A stretch of DNA of 64,000 nt from Panagrolaimus kolymaensis. Taxonomy: Eukaryota > Nematoda > Chromadorea > Rhabditida > Panagrolaimidae. Location of the stretch: the NCBI GenBank assembly GCA_028622995.1, contig JAJQJQ010000021.1, positions 62,001 to 126,000 of the forward strand. Reading direction: 5' to 3'. A program made the translations under genes and the position numbers. A model generated the notes under the pieces. It was not told the DNA's origin. It saw only the letters and a program-made list of their open reading frames with translations, and searched no databases. The first letter of the stretch is position 1; each line of letters begins with the position of its first letter. Below, piece by piece: positions 22,266-32,041 of this stretch.

Positions 22266-23104
22266 ATGTTTTGTTGGTTCTTATTTACCTTGGCTGCTTT
22301 AAGCTGGTATTCTGCGGTTTCCGCTGCTCCTCACAGACTTTCATATGGCACTCCCGAATATTATAAATCAAGAGCTTTTGAAAAGTTTGATCCTATTTTT
22401 AATAATTTTACGAATTATTTGCAAGATCGAAATCCAAGGTTTGTATTTCCCTTAAAAAAAAAATTTCGAGGATTTAATTATTTGCTTATTTTTTTAGCAT
22501 CAGTGTCCCGGTTAAAGAAATCACCACTTGCATCGAAGAAAATAATGCGACTGAAGCCCTTGAAAACTTCCTCATCGATGCCTTCGTTCAACTCAAACTC
22601 GAATCAGATGTTAATGATCGAAGTGAACTTTGTAGGCGAGTTATATCCCAAAAACCTTTTTTTAAAGATTTTAATTTTTTTTTATTATAATTTTTAAGAA
22701 AAAATATGATAACTCTAAGTCGCTGTATGGGTTGCATCGTGAATGCAGAAAAAACGCCTTTTATTGACACTCTAATCAAATCAGCTCATTTTATCATCAT
22801 TCAATATTGTCATTCCCCCTCGCTTGAACGTTTTAAATCTTTAAAATCGGGTCCAGATATGAAAATTTTCCCTGAAGAATTCGATAAACCCATTCAACGA
22901 TTCCGAGAACTTCTTGCAACTGGAAAAAAACCCACTGAAAAAGATTTTTGTTTACCCATTCGAGTTGCTGAAAGTTATGAAGTTGCTGTAATTCAAAGTC
23001 GAATGTTTCAATTTGAGCTCCATGGTTTTTTTGGACATGTTGTTCATCTTGTCATTAGCATCGTTGGAAATTATCCATTCAAAAGTTATGAAGATTGCGC
23101 ATAA
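22266..23104 (+). CDS. Secreted six-cysteine helical protein, tandem family member 3 (GC-AG intron)
   Basis: Exons 22266-22438, 22498-22635, 22699-23104. Signal peptide LFTLAALSWYSAVSAAP, then EKFDPIFNNFTNYLQDRNP, ISVPVKEITTCIEENNATEA, and the helical half (HSPSLERFKSLKSG; PIQRFRELLATGKKPTEKDF; CLPIRVAESYEVAVIQSRMF; ending YPFKSYEDCA). The second intron has a GC donor: LC codons read TGT-AG|GCGAGT, where all sister genes have GT at the same spot. The acceptor TTTTTAAG restores the frame to KNMITL. The gene is otherwise intact. Confidence 0.83.
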
Positions 23105-23254
23105 ACATTGTAAACTACCACTTAATTTGCTAATAATTTAAATTCCCAATAAATTAATTATAATTTCTTTCAATAAGGAAAATTGTTTTCAAAAAAAATA
23201 TTCAAACAACACATTTAAATTCTTAAGGAAAAAACACTGATGTGAACAAAAAAA

Positions 23255-23527
23255 TTGCCTACCAAAATAAAAAAAAGATCCCTTCTTAAAATGTTGAGAA
23301 ATTTAATGAAGTGTTTTACATCTAAAAACTCAATTTTGGGATACGGTAAAAAAAAATTTATTGATGAAAAAAATGTTTGTAAAAAAAGAAGAGATTATTA
23401 TTTTTTATTGTTATTCATCGTATTCGTTTTAAGCTTTGCCTTCATTATTTTCTTCTTTTTCTTCTTCGATAATTCATCATTAATTAAAATAGCTTCAATT
23501 CAAAATATTTATAAATTTTTGATATAA
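23255..23527 (+). CDS. Hypothetical small basic protein with one membrane segment
   Basis: Open frame with a basic N-terminus (MLRNLMKCFTSKNSILGYGK from an internal ATG at 23291, then CKKRRDYY) followed by a strongly hydrophobic stretch LLLFIVFVLSFAFIIFFFF and a short tail. T-rich codons alone could give this hydrophobicity, no homologue was recognised and no intron is evident. It lies between members 3 and 4 of the secreted array. Confidence 0.2.
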   Translation: MPTKIKKRSLLKMLRNLMKCFTSKNSILGYGKKKFIDEKNVCKKRRDYYFLLLFIVFVLSFAFIIFFFFFFDNSSLIKIASIQNIYKFLI

Positions 23528-23739
23528 ACATACTGTAATTTCTTCGTTCCTAAAAACTTAATCATGAGGCAGCGAATTTATTTTTTTTATCGTTTGGAAT
23601 CTGTATCATCTTCAATTTTAACGAGAGAGAAAAATTTTATTGTACTTTTTGAAATATTTAACAATTATGATGATGTTCTCTGATTACTCATTTTCATTTT
23701 TGCTTCTAGAAGAAATTTTTTTGAAGCAACAAAAAATTG

Positions 23740-23747
23740 TATAAAAG
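23740..23747 (+). promoter_or_regulatory. TATA box, secreted-family gene 4
   Basis: TATAAAAG 72 bp before the ATG, preceded by TGAAGCAACAAAAAAT as before genes 1 and 5. Confidence 0.6.
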
Positions 23748-23811
23748 CAAACGAATTTGGTTTAAAAAATTGCAATTCAATCAAAAAAACATTGAAACTT
23801 TAAAGCTGAAA

Positions 23812-24675
23812 ATGGAATATTTTTTTTTGATTGTCTTTTTGGCTGTTGGCTGTTATGGTGCAGTTTTAGCCGCTCCAATCGAAACATCAACAACCCCTGA
23901 AGTTCCATTATCTCAAGAAGCCGAAGAATCTTACAAACAAAAAGCTGAAGCAAAACTTAATCCAATTTTTGAAAATTTTGAATACTTTCAACAACGTCCA
24001 GATATTGATCCAAGGTTCGTATCTTTTTTTTTCGTGGATTAAAGCTAAAGTTTGTTATTCTGTTTTTTAGTATCAGCGCCTCAATAAAAGAAATCACAAC
24101 TTGCATCATTGAAAAGAAAGCCACTGAAGCTCTTAAAAATTTCCTTGTTCAAGCCTATGTTGAATTTCATAAACCTCAAAATATTGAAAATCGAACCAAT
24201 TTTTGCGGGTAAAATTTTAATTTTAATTTTTTCTTTGATATTTGTGAAAAATTTCAGAAATAATCGAGAAGCCCTTGAAATTAGCATTGATTGCATCGAA
24301 AAAGCTGGAAAAACCCATGCATTTGGAAAAGAATTATTTTCCGCTTCAAAATTCTTGAGTTCCCAATTTTGCGAATCCCCCGAAAATTTTGTGAACATTA
24401 TGAATTTATTTGATGCTAAAGTTGCGGCGCCATTATTAAATGATTTACCCATAGAATTTCGAAATCCTACTCTCGCTCAACTAAATATGATTATCAAATT
24501 TGGTGAAAAACAAAATGAAAAAAATTTATGTTTACCTCGACGCATGGCAGAACTTTATGAAATGATTGCAATTCAATCACAAAAATTTCCATTAGAAATT
24601 CATGGTTCCATCGCTCAACTTTTCCATATTTTTTACACCGGCATGTTGGACTTTCCTTTCAATCGATGCTATTAA
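23812..24675 (+). CDS. Secreted six-cysteine helical protein, tandem family member 4
   Basis: Exons 23812-24014, 24071-24208, 24258-24675. Start taken at the ATG preceding MEYFFLIVFLAVGCYGAVLA, matching member 1. A Thr/Pro/Glu-rich insert (ETSTTPEVPLSQEAEESYKQ) extends the N-terminal region. The conserved block reads KLNPIFENFEYFQQRPDIDP, so the NFT glycosylation site is lost. Then ISASIKEITTCI, the helical half (LSSQFCESPENFVNIMNLFD; CLPRRMAELYEMIAIQSQKF), and a shorter end FPFNRCY. It groups with member 5 (CLPRR/K, MNLFDA/MNLLDA). No function recognised. Confidence 0.83.
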
Positions 24676-25077
24676 TTTTTCTTTAATAAACATGCATGTT
24701 TACTGCTTTTCTGTGACATTTAAAAAATTTAAAATTGTTTTTTTTTTGATATATAAATAAATAATAACCACAAAAAAGTAAATTAATATTTTTTGAAATC
24801 CAAAAAAACAAGGTTCATTTAAAAAAATTGTCAAAACTCAATTATTTTCGGTAGAAAAATCTTTAACAAACAAGCGAATAGAATTTGCATGCTACATTTT
24901 TTCTTTTGTGATTTTTGATTTCAAAGCTCCATCATCATTTTTATTTTTAAAAAAAGTTTAACAACATGAACGAATTCGAAGATAGGCGCTGTCGATTACT
25001 AATTTTTCTTTCTCTTTTTTTCGATTCTTCCAATGCAAATGATTTACCAAATTTTTTTTGAAGCAACAAAAAAATAG

Positions 25078-25085
25078 TATAAAAA
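25078..25085 (+). promoter_or_regulatory. TATA box, secreted-family gene 5
   Basis: TATAAAAA 65 bp before the ATG, preceded by GAAGCAACAAAAAAA. Confidence 0.6.
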
Positions 25086-25142
25086 GCAAAAGTATTGCGT
25101 TTATAAATTTGTAATACAATCGAAAAAAACATTGATTGAAAA

Positions 25143-26094
25143 ATGAAGACTTATCATTTTTGGGTTCTCTTCCTTATGGCGACGGCTATCGGCTGCTATG
25201 AAGCTGCAGCAAAAATCCAACCCACAACCTCTGAAACTCCTCCAACTCTTCCTCCCCTTCCTACAATGGTACCAAGTAAATCACCGAAGAAAGCTTTTAA
25301 AAATCCTTCTTCATCAAATTTTGATGTTCCTCAAATTGATGATGATCGAAATAGACAATTATTTGAAAAATCACTTAATAGAATTTTTGATAACTTTACA
25401 GAATTCTTACAAGATCATGATCCAAGGTTCGAAGTAATATTTTTTTTCTTGGGTTATTATTATTTGCTTATTTTTTTAGCGTCTGTGTCCCAATAAAAGA
25501 AATCACCACATGCATCGAAGAAAATGGTCCCACTGAAGCTCTTAAAAATTTCCTTCTTCAAGCCTATGATGAATTTCATAAACCTATCAACCGTGAAAGA
25601 AGAATCAATTTTTGCTCGTAAGTTTTAAATATATTTTTTTATTCTAAAAACTAAATTATAAAAAATTCAGAAACACTGGTCCCCCACTCGGAATTGTTTT
25701 TAAATGTGCGATGAATGATCATACTTTAAAAAATCATACTTTTTTTTCTCGCGAATTTTATGATGCTTTTATGTTTGGTGCTTTACAATTTTGTCATTCG
25801 CCAGATAATTTTGCTGAACTTATGAATCTTTTGGATGCTGGAAATATTAAGGATTCATTGCCTAAAGAATTTCATCAACCCCTCATAGATTTTGATAATT
25901 TTTATCGAAATGGAAAAAAACAACAACCTATTTCTGAAAGTGAAATATGTTTGCCACGAAAAATTGCAGAAAGTTTTGAAGTTGCAGCAATTCAAACTAG
26001 AAAATTTCCATCCGAAATTCATGGTTCCATCGTTCAACTTGTTCATGTTATTTTTACAATTGCTTTAAAAACTCCTTTTAAATTATGCTTTTAA
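25143..26094 (+). CDS. Secreted six-cysteine helical protein, tandem family member 5
   Basis: Exons 25143-25426, 25480-25617, 25671-26094. Signal peptide WVLFLMATAIGCYEAAA. It has the longest N-terminal insert of the family, rich in Pro/Thr/Ser (QPTTSETPPTLPPLPTMVPS). The family core follows: LNRIFDNFTEFLQDHDP; VCVPIKEITTCIEENGPTEA, with an extra Cys (VCVP); GALQFCHSPDNFAELMNLLD; CLPRKIAESFEVAAIQTRKF; and end TPFKLCF. The extra cysteine may allow a new disulfide or a dimer (inference). Confidence 0.83.
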
Positions 26095-26709
26095 ATATAA
26101 ACTTTTTGAATGAATTTTTTTTTTGTCGCTAAAATTATAAATGCCAAATGCTTTTCTAAAATAAATAAATAATTTTATATTCTCACAAAAAGGTGTCAAA
26201 CATTTAAAAATTTTCAAAAATGAATTTATATTTGCATATATTTTTTCTCTCAAAAGCTAAATTGAACAAGTTTTAAAAAAAATTACTGTTTTTATCACCA
26301 AAATTTCTGGATAGAAAACAATTTGCATAAAAAATCATTAAGAATTAACAATTTTTGAAGAAAAAACAGCAGAGTTAAAAGACAAAGAAAAATATTTTTC
26401 TTCCATGAAATGATAAACTTTGGTTCTTTTAATTTATGTATACTCTGTAAAAAAACTTTGTTCTTTTTTTCATCAACATTTAAAATTTTTATTGTTGAAA
26501 GAAATTTTTTTAAAGCAAATAACAAAAAATAAAGAAATTTTAAAAGAAGAGGGTGAATAAAAAAAGGTGAAGCATCTTCTTCTTCCAACTTCGAAGAAGA
26601 AGATGATTACTAATTATTTTCTTTTATTATTTTTCACGAACAAAAAAACTTTGGCCTTTTTACAATTTTTTTTTGGAAATTAAAAAATAAAAAACATAAA
26701 AAATGTGTA

Positions 26710-26717
26710 TATAAAAA
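26710..26717 (+). promoter_or_regulatory. TATA box, secreted-family gene 6
   Basis: TATAAAAA 66 bp before the ATG. The flanking sequence is not similar to the other five. Confidence 0.5.
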
Positions 26718-26775
26718 GTAATAAATTTTTCTTTATCATCTGAAAAACAGCAGCGGACTGGAACTTCGAAAAAAA

Positions 26776-28044
26776 ATGGTGAAATATACTTGGTTGCTTC
26801 TTTTAGCTTTGGCTTTTGCAGTTTTTGGAGTTTATGGTGGAAAATTTCAACATCGCGTCGAAGTTTCTCCTCCTCGTCGCCCAACTAAAATTCCCGTCGA
26901 TGTTGTTGAAGAAAAATCAAATGAAACTCAAACTTTCGGTCAAGACCCAACTCAACTATTTAATAATGTCCTCGACAAAGTTTTTGATAATTTTACCAAT
27001 TTTTTGCAAGATCGTCATCCAAGGTTTGTTGTTATTCCCATAAATTTTTTTCTTTGAAAGATTAAAATTTCTAAATTTGGTTTTATTTAGCATCAGTGTC
27101 CCAGTTAAAAAATTTACCACTTGCATCGTTGATAGGTTTGAAATCAATGAACAAATTAAAAATCTTTTGATTGAAATTTACACCCATGTTGTCGTTAACA
27201 AATCTGATATTAAAACTCGAGCCAAATTTTGCAAGTAAGCTACATTTTTTAAATTTATATATTTAAAGCAGAAATTAATTTTTATTCTTAATTTTTAGGC
27301 AAAATGTTATTTTTTCCTCAATGATCATGTACTGTGTCGCCTCTACAGTAAGTTTGTTGAAAGTTTAAAAAAATTTCATAAAGTAGAGTTTGGCGCTTTT
27401 TTCGAATAAGAAAGTCAAATTCTATCGAAACTTTTTATCTTGGAAAAAAATTAAATATTTTCGCGATGAGAAACATAAATTAATTAAAAAAAGAGTTTTC
27501 TTTAATTTTTTAACCGAAAAAAATTTCTCTATAAAAATAATTTGTTTGTAAAAAAAAGAACTTCCTTAAATATTTTTTGGATCAAGACTTTGAAAACATT
27601 AAATTCAATTTTTACTTCAAATAAATAGTTTAATTTTTTTTATATCTGAATATCTTTAAGAATGATGGCGCTGGAAACGAAGCCTTCTTTTCATCATTCA
27701 TGAGTGCCATAGCTTTGGTTAAAAATGAATTTTGTAATGATCCATTCCTTCAAGAACGAATTATTGATCCACTTTCAAAAAGATTCGATTATTTAATCGC
27801 TCCACTTCCAAAAGAATATAAACAACCCATTCTTCGTTTCCAAGAATTAGTAAATTATGGAAAAAAACCAACAAACAAAAAAGATGAATGTTTGCCCGTT
27901 CGAGTTGGAGAAAGTTTTGAAATTTTGGCAATTCAAACTCACAAATTTGATTTCACCCTTCATGGACAAATTGGAAGTTTTATGCATTTCATCTCAACCA
28001 TGGTTGGAAATTTCCCATTCAAATCTTATGGAGAATGTGCTTAA
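26776..28044 (+). CDS. Secreted six-cysteine helical protein, tandem family member 6 (extra intron)
   Basis: Exons 26776-27023, 27091-27234, 27299-27347, 27661-28044. Signal peptide WLLLLALAFAVFGVYGG, then a basic/proline segment (VSPPRRPTKIPVDVV). The core reads LDKVFDNFTNFLQDRHP; ISVPVKKFTTCI; FCKQNVIFSSMIMYCVAST; then, after a 313-bp intron absent from the sisters, NDGAGNEAFFSSFM, LVKNEFCNDPFLQERIIDPL, CLPVRVGESFEILAIQTHKF, ending FPFKSYGECA. It is the most divergent member. The added intron splits what is exon 3 elsewhere, so it was gained here or lost in the ancestor of the others. Confidence 0.82.
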
Positions 28045-28570
28045 ATTTGTTTTTTTTTAATTTGCTTTAGCTTTTTTAAAATTTTTATTGTTTTGTATTA
28101 AATAAATTTTTTTCTGCTTTATTTCGAGATCAAAGTTTTACAAAAAAACAAAAAAAAGAATATTTTGTTTTTGGAAAAAAGTTCCATGACTTAATTATTC
28201 ACCTTTTCTTTTTTCCAATAAACATTTTCTTTAAAAAAATCTTTTATAAAAGCGACAGAAAAAAAGAAAAAGTATCAAAAAAATAACAAAACTGCCACAG
28301 AAAATTAGAGGAAAATAAAAAGTTCTAGAAAATTACAAAAATTTAAAAAAAAAATCCTTTGAAATAAAATTGATGACAACAAAAGTTTTTGACGAAATAA
28401 TGAACTTGAGAACATTGGCTGAAAAAATGCTTCGGTTTTTTCCCTTAATTTTTGTAAGTCATTAAGAGAATGTGTAAATTACAGCATTAAATAATTAAGT
28501 TTCTTTTTATTTCAATGGGATAAAAATAAATAGAAAATATCAATGCGAACAATAAAACAAACAAATACCT
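28045..28570. other. Intergenic, AT-rich
   Basis: 3' region of the sixth array gene followed by A/T-run sequence; no feature recognised. Confidence 0.6.
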
Positions 28571-29015
28571 AAAAAAAATTTAAACAAAATTTGCTTTAAT
28601 TTTAACAAGATTTGCTGCTTCTTTCAATGTTTCCAATAATACAGGGTGTCCCAAGAAATCGTACCGATTTGAATCACCTAGCATATTTTTTTTTTCAATT
28701 AGACTTGGAAAACTGAATACAACGTTTTTCTTAGAATTTTTTAGGAATTTTTTTAGTGCAAAGTTGTAAAAATCAAATTTTTCCTTGGTCCCCCCTATTA
28801 TGCAAATTTTCGACCTACAGGGGGGACCAAGGAAAAATCTGATTTTTACAACTTTGCACTAAAAAAATTCCTAAAAAATTCTAAGAAAAACGTTGTATTC
28901 AGTTTTCCAAGTCTAATTGAAAAAAAAAATATGCCAGGTGGTTCAAATCGGTACGATTTCTTGGGACACCCTGTACATTTTTTGGTTATATTCAATCCAA
29001 ATTTGATTTATTTAT
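28571..29015 (-). pseudogene. Relic copy of the unknown gene at 31283-32041, split by a MITE
   Basis: The reverse complement of 28571-28641 reads LLETLKEAANLVKIKANFV then stop. This aligns with LLESLKEVAILVKIKTNFV, the C-terminus encoded at 31283. Homology continues on the far side of the MITE (from 28974: CATTTTTTGGTTATATTCAA against CATTTTTTGGTTTTATTCCA near 31345). The rest of the copy has decayed. Confidence 0.75.
28642..28973. mobile_element. Mariner/Tc1-type palindromic MITE (332 bp) at a TA target
   Basis: Starts CAGGGTGTCCCAAGAAATCG and ends with its reverse complement, flanked by TA on both sides. The two arms of about 150 bp are almost perfect inverted repeats around a short centre, and no transposase is present. 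CAGGGTGTCCC-type ends with TA duplication are typical of mariner-family MITEs. The related sequence near 31336-31350 preserves the unoccupied site and fixes the borders. Confidence 0.9.
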
Positions 29016-29135
29016 GGCCTACGATAACTCTTATTATTCCTTAGAACCCAAACAAGCGAGTTAATAAACTTCATTGATTTACGCAAAAATATTTTTATTC
29101 ATTCAATTACATAAATAATTTGGTTATTGGTGTTA

Positions 29136-30814
29136 TCAACAAATTCTACATGAGTTACAACAGCTTTTATTTCTTTTTTGAACTTGAGTTTTAGATGCAT
29201 TAAAAATTTCATTATCATTAGAGTTGATGTTGTGTTCGGATTGATCATCAGGAGTCATATCAGCAGATTTAATTTTAGCAATACCATCATTCAACCATGG
29301 ATGACAAAGCAATTCAGCAGCAGATTTTCTTTCATTTGGAACAGTGTTAAGCATTCCAAGCAAAAAATCAATAAGTTCTTTTCGATCATCTTCATCCATT
29401 TGTAATTCACTTAATTTGTTTTGTAAAACTTCTTTAAGATTCTTTTTTGCATTTTCATCAGAATAATTTCGCGTTGTTGAATTCGCTTTAAGATGATGAG
29501 GATCTTTGAACTTTTTAAAATGACGTCAGAAAACTTTCCAAACATATATTTTAATTCTCTGTTTTCGTTAACAGCCCCTCTTCCAAATTTAAGAAACGTT
29601 TGGTTTGTCAGTAATACAACGATCTAAATAATTGACAAAGAAAAGATTTTTAGAAAGTAAAAATAAACTTACTGTAGCGCCAAGAGACCAAATATCATGT
29701 GAAGGAAGTAAAGGTGCGCGAAAAGAATATTCCGGAGGACGAAAACCATAAGTGCCTGTCTCATCTTTTGCACCTTTTTTCTAAAAATAGGTAAAATATG
29801 TAAATAAAAGATATTAATATATAAGAAACTTACGAGAACATTTCCAAAATCAATTAATTTAAAGGTCAATTCTTTCTCATCTTTAATTTTCAGCTTTAAT
29901 ACTTCGTCAAGTTCTTTTTGGAAATTTTTTCTCTTTTTTTTAACATTGAATTTTGACTTGATACACCCCATTCGAAATGTTGAGAGGTTTTTACCCGATT
30001 TCACAAATTTCACAAATTTTTCCAATTGGCGGCATAAACTTAGTTGAGATACACATGGAGCAATGTTTTCAGGTTTGATATCACTGTGAATCACATTGAG
30101 ATCATGAAGAGTTTTGAGCGCCATTAGAACATCCATTGCAACTTTTTTGACGAAGTAAATTGATAAACCACCATATTTTGAAGCTTCTTTCATCAACATA
30201 TCAAGATCTTTCCCCACTGGTTCATAAATAGCAACATGACCAAAACGTTACCAATCACAAGTTTTTCATAAAAGTGCAAGATATTAGGATGGTTTGCAGT
30301 TTGTTGAAGAGTCTATAACAAAGTAATTAATGACATTTATATTTTGAATTATGGAAGAAAAACAATTCCTAATTCTTCAAAAGCTGATTCACAGTAAAAA
30401 TAAATCAAATTCAAGGTATTAAGAAAGGCGAAATATTTGACTGGTTAAGCCATTTTATTTAAAAATTAAACTTACATCCATTTCTAATTGTGAAATACGA
30501 TATTCATATTTGAAAACTTTTGCAATTTTGAATTCTTTAGTTTTCATATCTAATACTAAACAAACCATGGAAGAAGCACCATGTCCAAGTTTGCATATAA
30601 TACGGTATTTATTCTTCGATCTAAAAGATATATTCTTAGTAATAATAATATTAAGAACTTACTTTTTCTTTGTCATTGAGCCACCAACATCAAGCACATA
30701 TATTGTTCTTTCATTAAATTCATTTTGATTTTCTTGAAAATTTTGTGTAAAAACGTCCACATTATGATTGATATCTCCTAGCTCATTTGTAATTGAACTT
30801 TTTGTAATAACCAT
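29136..30814 (-). pseudogene. SRPK/CLK-like protein kinase, frameshifted
   Basis: Exon-like blocks: 30814-30663, 30620-30476, 30312-29834, 29780-29673, 29623-29136. Kinase landmarks in order: glycine loop KLGHGASSMVCL, lysine IAKVFK, NHPNILHFYEKL, the hinge EPVGKDLDML, catalytic HSDIKPEN, LIDFGN, GTYGFRPPEYSF, HDIWSLGAT, and the C-lobe end PNERKSAAELLCHPWL. The HSD loop and YxxxEPxG hinge resemble SRPK/CLK kinases. The frame breaks between LVIG and HVAIYEP (about 30240-30250; one base short) and again near 29520 (between GKFSDV and FKKFKDPHHL). A 35-bp GT-AG intron could bypass the first break but would delete the hinge. Best read as a pseudogene, or as a gene with two base errors. Confidence 0.75.
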
Positions 30815-31282
30815 AGTAGTCGATTCACTAAAATAATTTTCCAATTACAAAAAATAAATCAAATTAAAAATTAAATCAAAACAAATATGAAAAATGATAA
30901 AAACAAAGCGCGCGCGCAACAACAACAAAAAAAATTCCAAATCGAGTGGAAATTTAATACTTTTTAGCTTTTCAAGAACATATGCAAATTTTACTTTAAA
31001 ATTTTTTTTGACCATTTTCTGATTTTTTATTCATAACTTTATCATCACTTAAATTAAAATGGCTGAAATTAACATTTTCGCATTATTACAAACACATAAT
31101 TTTGAAAAGTTTGGCTCAGCCAGATTTTATTCAAGCTGCTATTCCGATTTTTGGCAGGACGAAGGTTAATGAATGAGACATTTGTGAAATAAGAATTTAC
31201 ACTAAAAAACCAAGTTTAATAACTTTTCTTTTATTGCAAATATTTTTTATTTAAACAAAAAATAAAACAAATACATAAATTT

Positions 31283-32041
31283 TCAAACAAAATTTGTTTT
31301 AATTTTTACAAGAATTGCAACTTCTTTCAAACTTTCCAATAATTCATTTTTTGGTTTTATTCCATCAAATTCAAATTCAATTTCAATTTCAGTAATTTTG
31401 ATTTTTGTTTCTTTTTTGATTCGATTCAAACAATCACGAAAAATTAAAGCCATTAAAAAAGCTGGCGATGTAGCATTTTTTCCTTTGTTTGTTTCAAAAT
31501 GAATAATAATTCCGCCATCACACTTTTTCATTATTACTTTTTAATTCAAAAAAACCCATTTTGGATTAACAACATTTGGATCTTTGATAGTGCAACAAAG
31601 TTTAATTAAATCTAAAAATAACAAAATTATTGGGACTATAAAAACAACTTTAAAACAAATCATAAACAACTAAAAATGGTTTTTCTTTAAATATTTTCTT
31701 TGCATCTTCTCCAATTTTTTTGGATTTATCTTCCGTGAAACTTATAAATAATAATGGAGTTTTTTCAAGGCCTAAAAATAATGAAAATAAATCAAAACCA
31801 ACCGTTGGAATCCATTAAAACTTTAGTTTTTTCATTTTCACTGAGCAAAATTGAGAAATCTGTATTCGTCAAAATAATTTTTGCTTTCATCGCTGATGTA
31901 AATTTCAAAGCTTTATCGAAAGTTTCTTCCAAGGTTTCGGAGTTTTTCAAAAGTTTGGCGGTTTCAACGTTCAAAGGTTTTTCAGTTTCAACTTTTTTCA
32001 AAGGCTTTGCAGTCTCAAATTTTAAAGGCGCGATGGATAAA
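31283..32041 (-). pseudogene. Unknown gene with an in-frame stop before its last exon segment
   Basis: Fragments in order: a repeat-like Glu/Thr-rich start (TAKPLKKVETEKPLNVETAK) through ALKFTSAMKAKIILTNTDFS and TKVLMDSN (about 32041-31806); after a short intron LEKTPLLFISFTEDKSKKIG (about 31773-31680); LIKLCCTIKDPNVVNPKWVF (about 31615-31555). TAA then stands in the same frame as the following KKCDGGIIIHFETNKGKN ... VKIKTNFV (to 31283). No start codon and no fully consistent splice path were found. I do not recognise the family. A second, decayed copy of its end lies at 28571-29015, so it belongs to a small duplicated family. 31283-31531 alone could encode an 82-residue protein. Confidence 0.45.

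Noticed and set aside
26295..26588. Minus-strand Lys/Phe/Leu-rich frame between array members 5 and 6.
   Set aside because: Low-complexity A/T-driven translation in the promoter region of member 6.
30204..30238. A 35-bp GT-AG intron as a normal intron of the kinase gene.
   Set aside because: Shorter than any other intron here and it would remove the conserved hinge (HVAIYEP); a one-base slip explains the break better.
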